Shown here in pieces: positions 40,798 through 40,919 of a DNA stretch of 40,919 bases. The position numbers and the translations under genes were made by a program. How positions within the stretch are numbered: the first letter of the stretch is position 1; the number at the start of each line of letters is the position of its first letter. The DNA comes from Demequina sp. GTDB lineage: Bacteria > Actinomycetota > Actinomycetes > Actinomycetales > Demequinaceae. The notes below the pieces were generated by a model. That model was not told where the DNA came from, made no database searches, and was given only the letters and a program-made list of their open reading frames with translations. The stretch lies in the NCBI GenBank assembly GCA_030148645.1, contig JASBTB010000058.1, positions 1 to 40,919 on the forward strand. Reading direction: 5' to 3'.

Positions 40798-40919
40798 ACG
40801 ACCCCAGAAACGCCGCCGCCCCCGGCTGGGAAACCGAGGGCGAGGCGAAAACTCAGCAGGGCCACGCTGACACTCTCATCGTACCGTCCGACCCCGGGAA
40901 GCGCCAGGACGCGCCAGGC
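40794..40919 (+). CDS. Start of an element gene, cut by the window edge
   Basis: An ATG inside the previous gene's stop (ATGA overlap) opens a frame of 42 codons that runs to the end without a stop. The visible residues (MNDPRNAAAPGWETEGEA, then KTQQGHADTLIVPSDPGK) are hydrophilic and probably unstructured, so no domain can be named. By position it may encode a replication or primase-type protein, as in many actinobacterial elements, but nothing in the sequence shows that. Confidence 0.5.
   Translation, partial: MNDPRNAAAPGWETEGEAKTQQGHADTLIVPSDPGKRQDAPG

Overview
The window is high-GC, densely packed bacterial DNA from an actinobacterium. It probably comes from the order Micrococcales (Cellulomonas/Demequina-like lineages), because it holds a cluster of families typical of Actinobacteria: SepH, DUF4193, DUF3159, DUF3000, DUF5998 and an OB-fold protein next to dut, plus a ParE/ParC pair, a paired TrkA locus with an APC permease, and a menaquinone methyltransferase. 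The genus assignment is inference only.

Layout. 1-4.6 kb: an EamA transporter, a small membrane protein, a GNAT acetyltransferase, topoisomerase IV subunit B and a small membrane protein. 4.8-7.3 kb: topoisomerase IV subunit A on the minus strand, facing parE. 7.3-11.5 kb: a DUF5998 protein, an alkaline-phosphatase-superfamily enzyme, the divisome regulator SepH (minus), an inositol-monophosphatase-family phosphatase and a DUF4193 zinc protein. 11.5-17.3 kb: dut, an OB-fold protein and DUF3159 in a translationally coupled chain; two coupled TrkA proteins (minus); an APC permease coupled to a TRAM/TrmA-type RNA methyltransferase. 17.3-26.5 kb: aconitase, DXP synthase, a DUF3000-RNase D operon (minus), 6-phosphogluconate dehydrogenase and a ZapE/AFG1 ATPase. 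26.6-33.3 kb: an LRV-repeat protein, a minus-strand treY-treZ-PPK2 operon joined by two ATGA overlaps, and a divergent DUF1684 protein. 33.5-35.7 kb: a PAS protein and menG. 35.9-38.1 kb: a two-gene mercury operon (merA-merB) behind a MerR-family-type operator, with no regulator gene beside it. 38.4 kb to the end: the left border of an integrative element. It has a truncated 3' part of a tRNA gene (attachment site), helically phased short repeats, a tyrosine integrase, an unknown protein, an excisionase-like HTH protein and the start of another gene cut by the window edge.

Recurring signals. Six genes on both strands have a TANNNT -10 hexamer exactly 6 bases before the start codon, which indicates leaderless mRNAs. 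Many neighbouring genes share 4-base ATGA/GTGA overlaps. Large inverted repeats sit in the parC/DUF5998, sepH/IMPase and treY/DUF1684 divergent intervals. I see no complete tRNA, rRNA, CRISPR array or insertion sequence. The less ordinary parts are the element border at 38.4 kb and beyond, the regulator-less mer operon whose MerB ends in a cysteine pair, and the palindromic parC promoter interval.
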